Shown here piece by piece: positions 7,652 to 19,600 of a DNA stretch of 64,000 nucleotides (within the stretch, counting starts at the first letter, position 1; the number at the start of each line of letters is the position of its first letter). The stretch comes from Saprospirales bacterium. GTDB taxonomy: Bacteria; Bacteroidota; Bacteroidia; Chitinophagales; Saprospiraceae. The notes under the pieces are model-generated. The model was not told the DNA's origin and searched no databases. It saw only the letters and a list, made by a program, of their open reading frames with translations. The DNA lies in NCBI GenBank assembly GCA_016719895.1, contig JADJYG010000030.1, positions 124,001 through 188,000 on the forward strand. Direction: 5' to 3'. The translations under genes were made by a program, and so were the position numbers.

Positions 7652-8692
7652 ATGCAACTCCACCTCAACTCCTACGGCGCCTATCTCCACGTCAAAGACG
7701 CTATGTTCGACGTGCGCAAAAAGCAGGACGACGGCTCGTGGTCGTCGAAACCGGTGGCGGCCCACAAGGTGAAAAGCATCTGGATGGGCCGGGGCACGGC
7801 CTTATCGAGCGATGCCGTGCGGCTGGCTTTGCAGCACAATGTAGACATCGTGTTCCTCGAAAACGACGGTATGCCGATGGGCCGGGTGTGGCATTCCAAG
7901 TTGGGCAGCACCACGCTGATCCGCAAGCGGCAGTCCGAGGCGGCGTTGGACGATCGGGGGCTGCGATATGTGAAAGATTGGCTGTGCGCCAAATTGGAAA
8001 ACCAGGCCGATTTTGTGCGCGATTTGAAAAAGCACCGGCCTCAGCACGGCGATTTCCTGGCCGACAAAGTGGAGCGCATCGGGCAGTTGCGCGAGCAGAT
8101 TGCCGGGGCCACGGGCGCCGTGACGAGCGAAGTGAGCGCTTCGCTGCAGGGTTGGGAAGGTACGGCCGGGCGTTTGTATTTCGAGACCGTAAGTTTTGTG
8201 TTGCCTCGGCCCTGGCAATTCGCGGGGCGCAGCAACCGCCCGGCCAAAGACGTGTTCAATGCTTTTTTGAACTATGCCTACGGGGTGCTTTATGCGCGGG
8301 TGGAAAAAACCCTGATGCTGGCCGGCCTCGACCCGTATTCCGGCTTTATGCACCGCGACGATTACAACCACAAAAGCCTCGTCTTCGACTTCATCGAGCC
8401 GTACCGGTGCTGGGCCGACAAAGTGGTGTTTACCTTGTTTTCCGGAAAAAAAGTGAATCAGGGTCATGCCGACGTCATTACCGGCGGCTTCAGTTTGAAC
8501 AAAGACGGCAAGGTGCTGCTGATGGAAGCGTACAACGAATACCTCGAAAACGACATCATCCGTTACCGCGGTCGAAACCGCAACCGTGCCACGATACTTT
8601 TATTGGAAGCGCACCGGGTGGCGCAGGAATTGCTCACCGGCGCTACCGGCGATGATCTGCCCGAACCCGACATCGATATTCAGCAAATATGA
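7652..8692 (+). CDS. cas1: Cas1 integrase
   Basis: This 346-residue protein is the metal-dependent integrase that inserts spacers together with Cas2. The N-terminal beta domain (MQLHLNSYGAYLHVKDAMF) is followed by the helical catalytic domain. The conserved metal ligands are visible: Glu169 in LQGWEGTAGRLYF, His234 in GFMHRDDYNHKSLVFD and Glu249 in FIEPYR. The frame is intact. It follows the antisense xisHI pair with only 33 bp between the two ATG codons, so its promoter must lie within or beside xisH unless it is transcribed from upstream. The stop overlaps the cas2 start (ATGA). Confidence 0.96.
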   Translation: MQLHLNSYGAYLHVKDAMFDVRKKQDDGSWSSKPVAAHKVKSIWMGRGTALSSDAVRLALQHNVDIVFLENDGMPMGRVWHSKLGSTTLIRKRQSEAALDDRGLRYVKDWLCAKLENQADFVRDLKKHRPQHGDFLADKVERIGQLREQIAGATGAVTSEVSASLQGWEGTAGRLYFETVSFVLPRPWQFAGRSNRPAKDVFNAFLNYAYGVLYARVEKTLMLAGLDPYSGFMHRDDYNHKSLVFDFIEPYRCWADKVVFTLFSGKKVNQGHADVITGGFSLNKDGKVLLMEAYNEYLENDIIRYRGRNRNRATILLLEAHRVAQELLTGATGDDLPEPDIDIQQI

Positions 8693-8979
8693 TCACCTGG
8701 GTGATGTACGATATCGAAAAAGACCGCGCGCGCAACCGCGTGGCGAAAATCTGCAAGCAAGCGGGTTTGTACCGGGTGCAGTACAGCGTATTCCTCGGCA
8801 CGCTCGACGCGCATGAAAAAGACACGCTCGAACTGCGCTTAAAGGACGAAATCAACGAAGCCCTGGACAAGGTGTATATTTTTCCCATGAGCAAATCCGA
8901 ACTGCAACAAACCGTGCTGCTCGGCCAGGCATTCGACAAAAAACTGGTGACCGACGCAGTGCTGGCGCTGTTTTTTTAA
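8689..8979 (+). CDS. cas2: Cas2
   Basis: This 96-residue protein is the dimeric core of the Cas1-Cas2 adaptation complex. It shows the ferredoxin-like pattern MYDIEKDRARNRVAKICK, with the conserved aspartate at position 8, and then GLYRVQYSVFLG, the second signature strand. It overlaps cas1 by 4 bp and is followed by cas4 8 bp later, so cas1-cas2-cas4 form an adaptation operon. Length and motifs are normal. Confidence 0.96.
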   Translation: MITWVMYDIEKDRARNRVAKICKQAGLYRVQYSVFLGTLDAHEKDTLELRLKDEINEALDKVYIFPMSKSELQQTVLLGQAFDKKLVTDAVLALFF

Positions 8980-8987
8980 GGACCAAC

Positions 8988-9569
8988 ATGATGAACTTCT
9001 CTATTACGCCATCATTGATTATCGAATATTTGTATTGCCCGCGCTTTACGTATTTCGAGTACGTATTGCGTATTCCGCAGTATGAGGAAAAGGAAATTAA
9101 GGTAATGAAGGGTCGCGACATGCATGGGATCAAGTCGGAGCAAAACACCGAATACCTGCGCCGCCGGATCGGCGTGTCTGACAAGCGGGTGAATCAGTAC
9201 CTGACGAATGATCTGTTGCGCGGAGAGGTGGACGAAGTGTTGTGGCTGAATGACGGCGCCTTGGCGCCGCTGGATTACAAGTTTGCCCGTTACGAAGGCA
9301 AACTGTACGAAACCTACCGGACGCAGCTGGCCTGTTATGCCTGGTTGATCGAATCGAATTTCGGTCTCCCGGTAAACCGGGGTTTTTTAGTTTATACCCG
9401 GAGCAAGAATTATTTACTGGAAGTACCCATCTCCAGGCAGGCAATAGCGGCCGTTCAGGAAGCGGCCGGGGCAATCCGGCTGATCATCGAGAAAAACCGG
9501 TATCCGAACGCTACGAAATATCGCAAAAGATGTGTACATTGCACCTACCGGAATATTTGTACACAATGA
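8988..9569 (+). CDS. cas4: Cas4 exonuclease
   Basis: This 193-residue RecB-family nuclease with an iron-sulfur cluster trims prespacers and selects them by PAM. The four cluster cysteines are visible: one in the N-terminal LYCPRF and three in the C-terminal RCVHCTYRNIC. Nuclease motifs are GEVDEVLW, PLDYKFA (D-x-K) and QLACYAW (QxxxY). It starts ATGATG, so 8988 or 8991 are both possible. As the last cas gene it ends 197 bp before the first array repeat. No lesion is visible. Confidence 0.94.
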   Translation: MMNFSITPSLIIEYLYCPRFTYFEYVLRIPQYEEKEIKVMKGRDMHGIKSEQNTEYLRRRIGVSDKRVNQYLTNDLLRGEVDEVLWLNDGALAPLDYKFARYEGKLYETYRTQLACYAWLIESNFGLPVNRGFLVYTRSKNYLLEVPISRQAIAAVQEAAGAIRLIIEKNRYPNATKYRKRCVHCTYRNICTQ

Positions 9570-9766
9570 CCCCGGTTCCGGGTGTAAATTTATTTTGAGA
9601 CGCCTGAAAAACCGGCTTAATAAAATGACCAACAAGATATTAGATTTCCGCAAATCGGACAGGATTCCCTCAAAACCAATGCTCTTTGACATACTAAATC
9701 CGAATTTTATAGGTGTGAAAAATCGGTTTAATGTTTTAAAAAACAGATATTTGTACCTGAATACGG
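9570..9766 (+). promoter_or_regulatory. CRISPR leader
   Basis: This 197-bp, AT-richer stretch lies between the cas4 stop and the first repeat. The repeats run in the orientation that ends GATTGAAAC toward 16291, so this is the side where transcription and new spacers are expected. A possible Bacteroidota promoter is TTTG at 9685-9688, then 19 bp, then TATAGGTG at 9708-9715 (two mismatches to TAnnTTTG), which would start the pre-crRNA near 9722. No gene is seen in it. Confidence 0.65.
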
Positions 9767-12700
9767 CTTCAGGGCCTTTTCCAGCGATAAGAAGGATTGA
9801 AACGGTTTGGGGGTTTTTTGGGGCCTTCAGGGCCTTTTCCAGCGTAGAAGGATTGACTGGCGCCGGCGCCTTTAGCCTGTCTTCAGGGCCTTTTCCAGCG
9901 ATAAGAAGGATTGAAACCCGACGACGGCGATGCGGGCCTTCCAGCGTAGAAGGTTGCCCCTTCACTTCAATCATTACTTCAGGCCTTTTTCCAGCGATAA
10001 GAAGGATTGAAACCGCCGCCGTCGCGTCTACTTCAGGGCCTTTTCCAGCGATAAGAAGGATTGAAACCGCCTTCGATCAGTTGTACCGAACCGCCGGAGT
10101 TCGACTTCAGGGCCTTTTCCAGCGATAAGAAGGATTGAAACAGACTGGTCGTCGTTACTTTCATTCTTCGCCGGTTTCTTCAGGGCCTTTTCCAGCGATA
10201 AGAAGGATTGAAACCGCCGAAGTGCTGGCAAAGTATCGACAGCATCGGTTCTTCAGGGCCTTTTCCAGCGATAAGAAGGATTGAAACAATAAGGTCGTAA
10301 CGTACGCGGCGGGAACTGGTATAACTTCAGGGCCTTTTCCAGCGATAAGAAGGATTGAAACCGCGGTATCGACGACCCTGGCGTTACTGAAGGAAAAGCT
10401 TCAGGGCCTTTTCCAGCGATAAGAAGGATTGAAACACCCAGGCGGGAACGTCCGTCGAAATGGGAACAAATGCTTCAGGGCCTTTTCCAGCGATAAGAAG
10501 GATTGAAACGGGTTACGGGCGAACTGGCCCCACCTTGCGGGCCTTCTTCAGGGCCTTTTCCAGCGATAAGAAGGATTGAAACCGATATGCCGCCGATATT
10601 ATACGAAGCGTTCGAAAAGACTTCAGGGCCTTTTCCAGCGATAAGAAGGATTGAAACCTTCGTTCCCGTATTTTATACCGGTACCGTAAAGCCCTTCAGG
10701 GCCTTTTCCAGCGATAAGAAGGATTGAAACTTCAAGAGTTTTCATTTGGTTTTTTTGGGGTTTATTCTTCAGGGCCTTTTCCAGCGATAAGAAGGATTGA
10801 AACAGGTATCCGCCGACCCCCTCCAGAATCGAACGCGATACCTTCAGGCCCTTTTCCAGCGATAAGAAGGATTGAAACCCCTGGGGAAGTCGCCGTTTTC
10901 GTCTTCGTAATAACCGCTTCAGGGCCTTTTCCAGCGATAAGAAGGATTGAAACCCGTTACCCTGTCGCCCCTGACGTGTTACTGGTAATCTTCAGGGCCT
11001 TTTCCAGCGATAAGAAGGATTGAAACAACTTCAGGCCGACCAGGCCGATCGGATTCGGGAATTCTTCAGGGCCTTTTCCAGCGATAAGAAGGATTGAAAC
11101 ATGTCTGTCGAACCTGAAGACCTTACGGTCGAAGACTTCAGGGCCTTTTCCAGCGATAAGAAGGATTGAAACTCGAACCTACCCTGGAGGGACAGCCGAA
11201 CAATATCGCTTCAGGGCCTTTTCCAGCGATAAGAAGGATTGAAACATCGAACTGGAGGAAAAAGGATTCGGCGATATTATCCTTCAGGGCCTTTTCCAGC
11301 GATAAGAAGGATTGAAACCGGTTCAATGTTCGGACTTCGTATTCGACGTCTGGTTCGCTTCAGGGCCTTTTCCAGCGATAAGAAGGATTGAAACCGAATA
11401 GGTTTCGTTAAATGCCCGACGTTCGCCGATTCTTCAGGGCCTTTTCCAGCGATAAGAAGGATTGAAACAGTATGGCAAAGGTAAGAAAGCGAAAGTCGCT
11501 GATCTTCAGGGCCTTTTCCAGCGATAAGAAGGATTGAAACGCGTATTGAATAAGAGCCACGGCGAAGTTGTGTATCGCCTTCAGGGCCTTTTCCAGCGAT
11601 AAGAAGGATTGAAACCCCCTTCGACCAGTTGTCCGGCCGCCGGAGTTCGACTTCAGGGCCTTTTCCAGCGATAAGAAGGATTGAAACAATTGTATTGTCC
11701 GAAGTCGCCCTGCCAGTTATTCAGCTTCAGGGCCTTTTCCAGCGATAAGAAGGATTGAAACAAAGCCGGCCCGCAGTCTTACACCGAAGGCCGACCATCT
11801 TCAGGGCCTTTTCCAGCGATAAGAAGGATTGAAACTCTTTCGTTCCTCCAGGAAGACCGGCTTCGTCTGGGCTTCAGGGCCTTTTCCAGCGATAAGAAGG
11901 ATTGAAACTCCCTTTCGGGTTAATAGTTTTTTAATAGGGAATTCCTTCAGGGCCTTTTCCAGCGATAAGAAGGATTGAAACACTGAACCCTGGTACCGTA
12001 AATGTTACGCGTCGGGTATCTTCAGGGCCTTTTCCAGCGATAAGAAGGATTGAAACTACGAAACCGCGTCTTCAGGGCCTTTTCCAGCGATAAGAAGGAT
12101 TGAAACCTTCCGCGTTGCCTTTCGCGCAGAAGGGCGATGCTGCTTCAGGGCCTTTTCCAGCGATAAGAAGGATTGAAACTAGTTATGCCTTTCCCATTAT
12201 TGCCCGCAATTATCGGCTTCAGGGCCTTTTCCAGCGATAAGAAGGATTGAAACCTTCCGCGTTGCCTTTCGCGCAGAAGGGCAATGCGCTTCAGGGCCTT
12301 TTCCAGCGATAAGAAGGATTGAAACAACGTAGATTGTTATGAACACTGTACAAAATTATAACTTCAGGGCCTTTTCCAGCGATAAGAAGGATTGAAACAT
12401 ACGGAGTGATACTACGAAGAAATCAAAAATTTCTTCAGGGCCTTTTCCAGCGATAAGAAGGATTGAAACATACGGAGTGATACTACGAAGAAAATCAAAA
12501 ACTTTCCACTTCAGGGCCTTTTCCAGCGATAAGAAGGATTGAAACAGCCTTGAGATTATCCACCTGTGCTTGCTTAATATCTTCAGGGCCTTTTCCAGCG
12601 ATAAGAAGGATTGAAACTTGTTTCGCGGTTGCCTGTGGCGAGTGCGATGCCACTTCAGGGCCTTTTCCAGCGATAAGAAGGATTGAAACCAACCGATTAC

Positions 12701-15700
12701 GACGGCAGTAATACCGATATTTTAGCTTCAGGGCCTTTTCCAGCGATAAGAAGGATTGAAACAAGATGGGTTGTTTGAAAATATGCCTATTGGAAATCCT
12801 TCAGGGCCTTTCCAGCGATAAGAAGGATTGAAACAAACCAAAACTGCGACATCTAACGCAGACTCGGGAACTTCAGGGCCTTTTCCAGCGATAAGAAGGA
12901 TTGAAACAGCTTATATGAGTCCGGAGGCTGTAGAATTGACTTTCTTCAGGGCCTTTCCAGCGATAAGAAGGTTGAAACTGCCGAAAGGAACACGTAACAC
13001 ATTGAAAATCAATGTTCTTCAGGGCCTTTTCCAGCGATAAGAAGGATTGAAACAGCGCGCCGCGCCGCTTCTTATTGCTGCTATCAAATCCTTCAGGGCC
13101 TTTTCCAGCGATAAGAAGGATTGAAACCTTCATCTGATACGGTTCCGGCAGCGAACGTGCCGGCCCTTCAGGGCCTTTTCCAGCGATAAGAAGGATTGAA
13201 ACAAGGTTAAACGTCGCTCGAGCCTCATGAACGTCGCCACTTCAGGGCCTTTTCCAGCGATAAGAAGGATTGAAACACCGAAGGCCAACCCACGCCGGCC
13301 CATCTTAACCGCTTCAGGGCCTTTTCCAGCGATAAGAAGGATTGAAACCGCTGGGGTTTCAGGGTACGATGGCGAAAACCGGATCTTCAGGGCCTTTTCC
13401 AGCGATAAGAAGGATTGAAACGCGTGTCGCCTTGGTCAATGTCCATCCATACCGGCGATCTTCAGGGCCTTTTCCAGCGATAAGAAGGATTGAAACAAAG
13501 CATCACTATCCTTAAAAACTTTCAAATTCTGTCTTCAGGGCCTTTTCCAGCGATAAGAAGGATTGAAACAGCGTAGCCATTTGGCCGGCGTGGTTTCAGA
13601 TTCGGCTTCAGGGCCTTTTCCAGCGATAAGAAGGATTGAAACCCGTTCTTGTCTTTTGCATTGCTGGACTTATCTACCTTCAGGGCCTTTTCCAGCGATA
13701 AGAAGGATTGAAACCCGGAAGCGATGTAGAGGTTACGATCCGAAAGAAAAACTTCAGGGCCTTTTCCAGCGATAAGAAGGATTGAAACACTCCGCTTTCC
13801 CTTCCATGCTCCCTACGCGGTTGCCTTCAGGGCCTTTTCCAGCGATAAGAAGGATTGAAACCTGCAGACTTTCCTTGCATCGCTCCATTCCACATGACTT
13901 CAGGGCCTTTTCCAGCGATAAGAAGGATTGAAACCTTATGCTAAGCAAGAGGAGCAAAAAGAAATTCAGGGGCCTTTTCCAGCGATAAGAAGGATTGAAA
14001 CTGCCTCCTTTTCGGCGATCACGTAGTTCTCCCATTCCTTCAGGGCCTTTTCCAGCGATAAGAAGGATTGAAACTTCGTATCCGAAAATTGCGTACGAAG
14101 AGTCCGTAGTATCTTCAGGGCCTTTTCCAGCGATAAGAAGGATTGAAACTTGATCGAAATGACCGCTCCGATACTTCCAGTGCGCTTCAGGGCCTTTTCC
14201 AGCGATAAGAAGGATTGAAACCAATGAAAAACGCAACAACGAAACGGTATGAAGCACTTCAGGGCCTTTTCCAGCGATAAGAAGGATTGAAACCAAACGG
14301 GCGCAAATCTTCTACCGCCAATATCTTAACTTCAGGGCCTTTTCCAGCGATAAGAAGGATTGAAACTTGTTGGGAAGGGGCGTGAGACAGGGCCGGCGGT
14401 AATCTTCAGGGCCTTTTCCAGCGATAAGAAGGATTGAAACAACTCCGGTGTCGGTTGTTGTTGCTCCATTCGCTGTCTTCAGGGCCTTTTCCAGCGATAA
14501 GAAGGATTGAAACAAAGACTGTCTAAGGCAAGGAAATATTTTGATTTGATCTTCAGGGCCTTTTCCAGCGATAAGAAGGATTGAAACCGGTTCAATGATA
14601 GACTTCCGAAGATTAAAGGCCAATAAATCGCTTCAGGGCCTTTTCCAGCGATAAGAAGGATTGAAACTTCTTTTCGGGAATTGCCGAATTCTTAGACCGC
14701 GATACTTCAGGGCCTTTTCCAGCGATAAGAAGGATTGAAACCGCGGATGACCTTTGAGAGCCGGGCAACTAACGTACCGCTTCAGGGCCTTTTCCAGCGA
14801 TAAGAAGGATTGAAACCGCGGCATGCTGAAGCAGTTGCGCGAAGATGCGGGCTTCAGGGCCTTTTCCAGCGATAAGAAGGATTGAAACAAGAGCTAGAGG
14901 CCAGCCCAAAGGGGGCAATTTGGCCTTCAGGGCCTTTTCCAGCGATAAGAAGGATTGAAACCGAGTAATAGCGTAGGGCGCCGGTGTACGTGGCAGCCAC
15001 TTCAGGGCCTTTTTCCAGCGATAAGAAGGATTGAAACCCGTGTTTAACGGCAAATTCTTAATTCAGCCTTCAGGGCCTTTTCCAGCGATATGAAGGATTG
15101 AAACCAAAATACGCAAAATTCATAAAGGCGTATTGTGTGCCTTCAGGGCCTTTTCCAGCGATAAGAAGGATTGAAACAAACAAATCAGTATGAAACCGAT
15201 TGCTGAAGACATTCTTCAGGGCCTTTTCCAGCGATAAGAAGGATTGAAACAACACCGATCCCTATTTCGCAAGGGTCCGTGAATAGTCTTCAGGGCCTTT
15301 TCCAGCGATAAGAAGGATTGAAACATTTCACAATGGATCATGGCGCCACGATTCCGGCTGACTTCAGGGCCTTTTCCAGCGATAAGAAGGATTGAAACTG
15401 CGTCGTGCCAATTAAAAGCCCCGCCAACATTCTCTTCAGGGCCTTTTCCAGCGATAAGAAGGATTGAAACAAAATGTGTATGTTATGGCTTATCGTTTCG
15501 CTCCTCTTCAGGCCTTTTCCAGCGATAAGAAGGATTGAAACACGTATTGAGCTAGGCCTTTGATAATATCCGCAACAACACGCCTTCAGGGCCTTTTCCA
15601 GCGATAAGAAGGATTGAAACCCCACTGCAGGGGATCATTGATTCCAAAACGCCAATGTGGCCCTTCAGGGCCTTTTCCAGCGATAAGAAGGATTGAAACG

Positions 15701-16291
15701 TGAGCGGTTCGGATACGGCCCGAACCGCTCTAACCCTTCAGGGCCTTTTCCAGCGATAAGAAGGATTGAAACTACGCATATCAATTATTGTGATATGCGT
15801 TGCGCCGCTTCAGGGCCTTTTCCAGCGATAAGAAGGATTGAAACCCGCATTTTCCCACGCACCCTGCGTTTTTGACGCGGTAGGCTTCAGGGCCTTTCCA
15901 GCGATAAGAAGGATTGAAACCAGATTACCGGCGGATGCCGGCGATGGAGGGATAAAACGACTTGCTGGGCCTTTTCCAGCGATAAGAAGGATTGAAACGT
16001 AACGCCGCTGCGATCTCCGGGCTGTTGTATTGGTCTTCAGGGCCTTTTCCAGCGATAAGAAGGATTGAAACTTCAAGAGTCTTCGAGGCGCTGGTTCTGT
16101 GCGATCTGGCTTCAGGGCCTTTTCCAGCGATAAGAAGGATTGAAACGGCTTTGTGATTCGGGTTCCTGATGGCTTTTCTGCTCTTCAGGGCCTTTTCCAG
16201 CGATAAGAAGGATTGAAACCGGTTCAAGGTCCGTAATTGCAACGGATGAAATGTCTTCAGGGCCTTTTCCAGCGATAAGAAGGATTGAAAC
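9767..16291 (+). CRISPR. Type I-B CRISPR array, about 91 repeats of 37 bp
   Basis: The repeat is 37 bp, begins CTTCAGGGCC, has TTTTCCAGCGATAAGAAG in the middle and ends GATTGAAAC. I count about 91 repeat units (two of them strongly degenerate) and 90 spacers, mostly 34-39 bp. Copies 2 (about 9825-9856) and 4 (about 9934-9956) are degenerate, at the leader end. Minor variants occur near 9977, 10842, 12799, 12944, 13965, 15000, 15068, 15506, 15885 and 15961, mostly in the GGG, CC or TTTT runs. Aberrant spacers include 10014-10030 (17 bp) and 12057-12069 (13 bp). The last repeat (16255-16291) is perfect. Open frames across the array on either strand follow the repeat and are not genes. Confidence 0.99.
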
Positions 16292-16646
16292 TGACATTTT
16301 CTTCTTTAAAATTATAACCATCAGCAAGTAGTTTGCGAAAACGAAGTGCCGGCTACGCTATTGCCGTAAATTCAAAACCTTGTTTTTCGCAGCGCACTTC
16401 CACTAAAGATAATACCATAAATAGGGTAAAAGGTGTCCGTCAAACTGTCGGCTGCCAGCATTTTTTGCCCTGCCTTCTGTTAATCAGGGTAAGTACTGAT
16501 AAATATGCGAACAAGCTTTGCGTACTTTTGACGCCATCCCTCCTCCCTCTGATGCTTGATTTTACTAAATCGACTTTTAATCCAACATACGCAGCAGTCT
16601 ATTAATCAGGCACCGTTTTTATAAACCGACTTAATTTTTTAATCGG
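16292..16646. other. Intergenic region after the array
   Basis: This stretch of 355 bp has no supported gene; a 90-codon open frame here has no recognisable features. A TAnnTTTG box, TACTTTTG at 16523-16530, lies 116 bp before the next gene without a good -33 element. A short AT-rich dyad (CCGACTTAA...TTAATCGG) immediately precedes the ATG at 16647. Confidence 0.5.
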
Positions 16647-19600
16647 ATGAAGACCTACCCGCCTCGGATATGTTCACTGACATATTCTGTGCGACTGTTA
16701 TCGGTTTCCGGCAGTTGTTTACTGTTGTTGCTGTTCTCCGGCCTGCGTCTGCACGGCCAGGGTTGTAACAATTTATCTCAAATTGCGCTCGACGAAAATT
16801 GTTCGGTTGAAATTACACCGGATATGGTGCTGGAAGGGACCCCGGCCGATTCGAACTATGTCGTGCAACTGACCACACCCACCGGTACGCCCGCCGGCAC
16901 GGTGCTTTCTGCACTGCATCTGGGCCAGACCTTCCTGGCTACTGTGACGGATACCACTACCGGCAATTCCTGCTGGGGGATGCTGGTTGTGGAAGACCAT
17001 TTGCCGCCGGTTCTTCAATGCACAGACCTTTTGTTGCCCTGCGCTTTGCCGGATGTCGCACCGGCATACCTGTCTTTATTGGGCATTGCCGGCGCTGTTC
17101 CGGTAGTTACGGAAAACTGCGCCGCTTACGAATTGACTTTTACCGACACCTGGACGACCCTGGCTTGCGACGATCCGCAAGACCGAAGCGCCAGTATTTT
17201 GCGCATATGGACCGCAGTGGATGCCAGCGGTAACCAGACTTCCTGCAGCCAATACCTGCAGATCCGGCGTACACACGTGCAGGATGTGCTCTTTCCGGCC
17301 GATACTACCCTGAATTGTGCGGACAACCCGCTGACGATCCCCACCTCCACCGGCGAACCATACGCCTCGGCTTATGGCCGGAAATTCCCCCTTTATACCG
17401 GCTCCAATTCGTGTGCATTGGATATTGTTTACCAGGATCAGATACTCCCACTTTGCCCCGGCGCATACAAGATCCTGCGTACCTGGACGATATACGACGA
17501 TTGCCTGCCCACCTCGAACACCCCTCCCGGAACCAACCCGTTGCAGTATATTCAAGTCATCAAAGTACTCGACACGCAGGCCCCCCTTTTCCAATGCCCG
17601 GCAGATACGGTGGTCTCTACCGATCCGTTTTATTGCCACCGCAATTTTGACCTGCCGGATGTGGCGCTGCGCGATGCCTGCTCCGGCATAGCAGCGATCC
17701 GGGCTGACTGGAAGGTGGGCGGCATTCCGCGTGCGCTTACCGGTTGGCTGTCGGATTTTCCCGGAAATAACCACTGGACCCCCGATACGCTGGGTGCGCT
17801 GGGTGTGGCAGAAAACCTGCCTGCCGGCATTTTCCCCATCCAATATACCGTCACCGACGGCTGCGGCAACTCGTCCACGTGCACTTTTATCCTGACGGTT
17901 TCCGACGGCGTCGTGCCCTGGGCGGTTTGTGATGAATATACCCAGGTAGCCCTTGGAATTACGGGTGCAGCCCTGGTTCAGGCGACTACTTTCGACGACG
18001 GATCCGGCGATAATTGTTCGCCGGTGCAGTTTAAGGTTCGACGCGTCGAAACCAATCCCTGCCAGCCCAATGACCGTTTTTTGGATGCCGTCAAGTTTTG
18101 CTGCGCCGACGTGGGCGATACCGTCGCCGTCATCCTGCGCGTGTTCGACCTGCCCGTGGACACCGGCGCCATTAGCCTCACGGAAAAGGAAAATCATGCC
18201 AGCGATTGCCTGGTGCGGGTGTTTGTGGAAGACAAAATCAAGCCGGTATGCCAGGCTCCGTTTAACGCGACAGTTTCCTGTCTGAATTTCGACCCCGGGT
18301 TGAGTAGCTACGGCACACCGGTCTACGCGGATAATTGTTGCCTGGATACGTTTTTTGAGCTACCGCCGAATTATTCCTTGTTCGATACCCTTTGCAACCG
18401 GGGCACTATTACGCGGGCGTTTCGCGCTTTCGATTGTTACGGCCTGAGCAGCCAGTGTACGCAGCGCCTGGTCGTTACGTACGATCAAAATTATTGGGTG
18501 AAGTTTCCAGACGACGTGTTCGTATCCGATTGCGATACTACAGGGGTTTATAGCCCAGGGCCCCAGGTTTTTGGCGAAGATTGCGAGACCATCGCCATTT
18601 CGTACCAGGATAACGTAAGTACCGGCGGCATTTTGTCGTGCTACTGGATCGAACGGCGGTGGATGGTGGTCGATTGCTCCACGTATAACCCCAACTTGCC
18701 GTTGATCGATGTCCCCAACCCCAATCCGGCGCCCGACCCGCTGGATGCTCAAAACACGCCCGGACCAATTGTTGCCCCGCCGGGGAATTCGCCCCCGGCC
18801 ACCCAAATGCGCATCACGCCGCTGGATCCCCATCCAACCGACTACAGTAAATTCTGGGCCGCCAACGCCAACGGCTATTTATACCGTCAAATTATCAGCG
18901 TACGCGACAATCAACCCCCAAAGATCCGGGGCTGTCCGTTTATATCCCAGCCGGTACAGTTTTGCGACCACACCGACAACGACCCTTTATTTTGGAACGA
19001 ATGGTATTGGCAAAATCCATTCATTGCCAACAGCCATGACTTGTGCGAGAACAGAGCAGACCTTGCCGTGACCGCCAGCGATGGTTGTTCAAAAGGAAAT
19101 GTCAATATCCGGTACCTGCTTTTTCTCGATTTGGACGGCGACGGCACGCAGGAGACGGTCGTCAACAGCATCAACCCGCCCCCGCCCAATACCGTATTTT
19201 TCGGCAACGCCCTGACGCCCAATTTTACCGGCGGCACGCCGCGGGCGTTCGACGAGCGCCCGGTGCCACAGGAGGAAAAATACTTTTTTACCATCCAAAA
19301 GGGCGGCTTTGTCAATGTTACCGGTTATGTACGCTGGGCGACACTCAACAATCCGAACCAATACGTGTCGCCGCAATTGCCACACGGCGTACACCGCATT
19401 ATGTGGGTGATCGATGACGGATGCGGCAACGAAACGATTTGTGAGTACCCGATTCAAATCCGGGACTGCCATGTTCCGGACCTGGTTTGCCTGAATGGCT
19501 TGAGTGTGGATATTCCGGCAGAAAAGTCGATTACCCTGTTTGCCAACGATTTTTTGTGGTATGTCAATGACAATTGCACACCAGCCAACCAGATCAAGAT

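Noticed and set aside
9532..16327. Many short open frames with FQSFLSLEKALK or SGPFPAIRRIET peptides
   Set aside because: These peptides are translations of the CRISPR repeat.
16333..16605. A 90-codon open frame after the array
   Set aside because: It has no domain, signal peptide or ribosome-binding site, and the composition looks like intergenic DNA.
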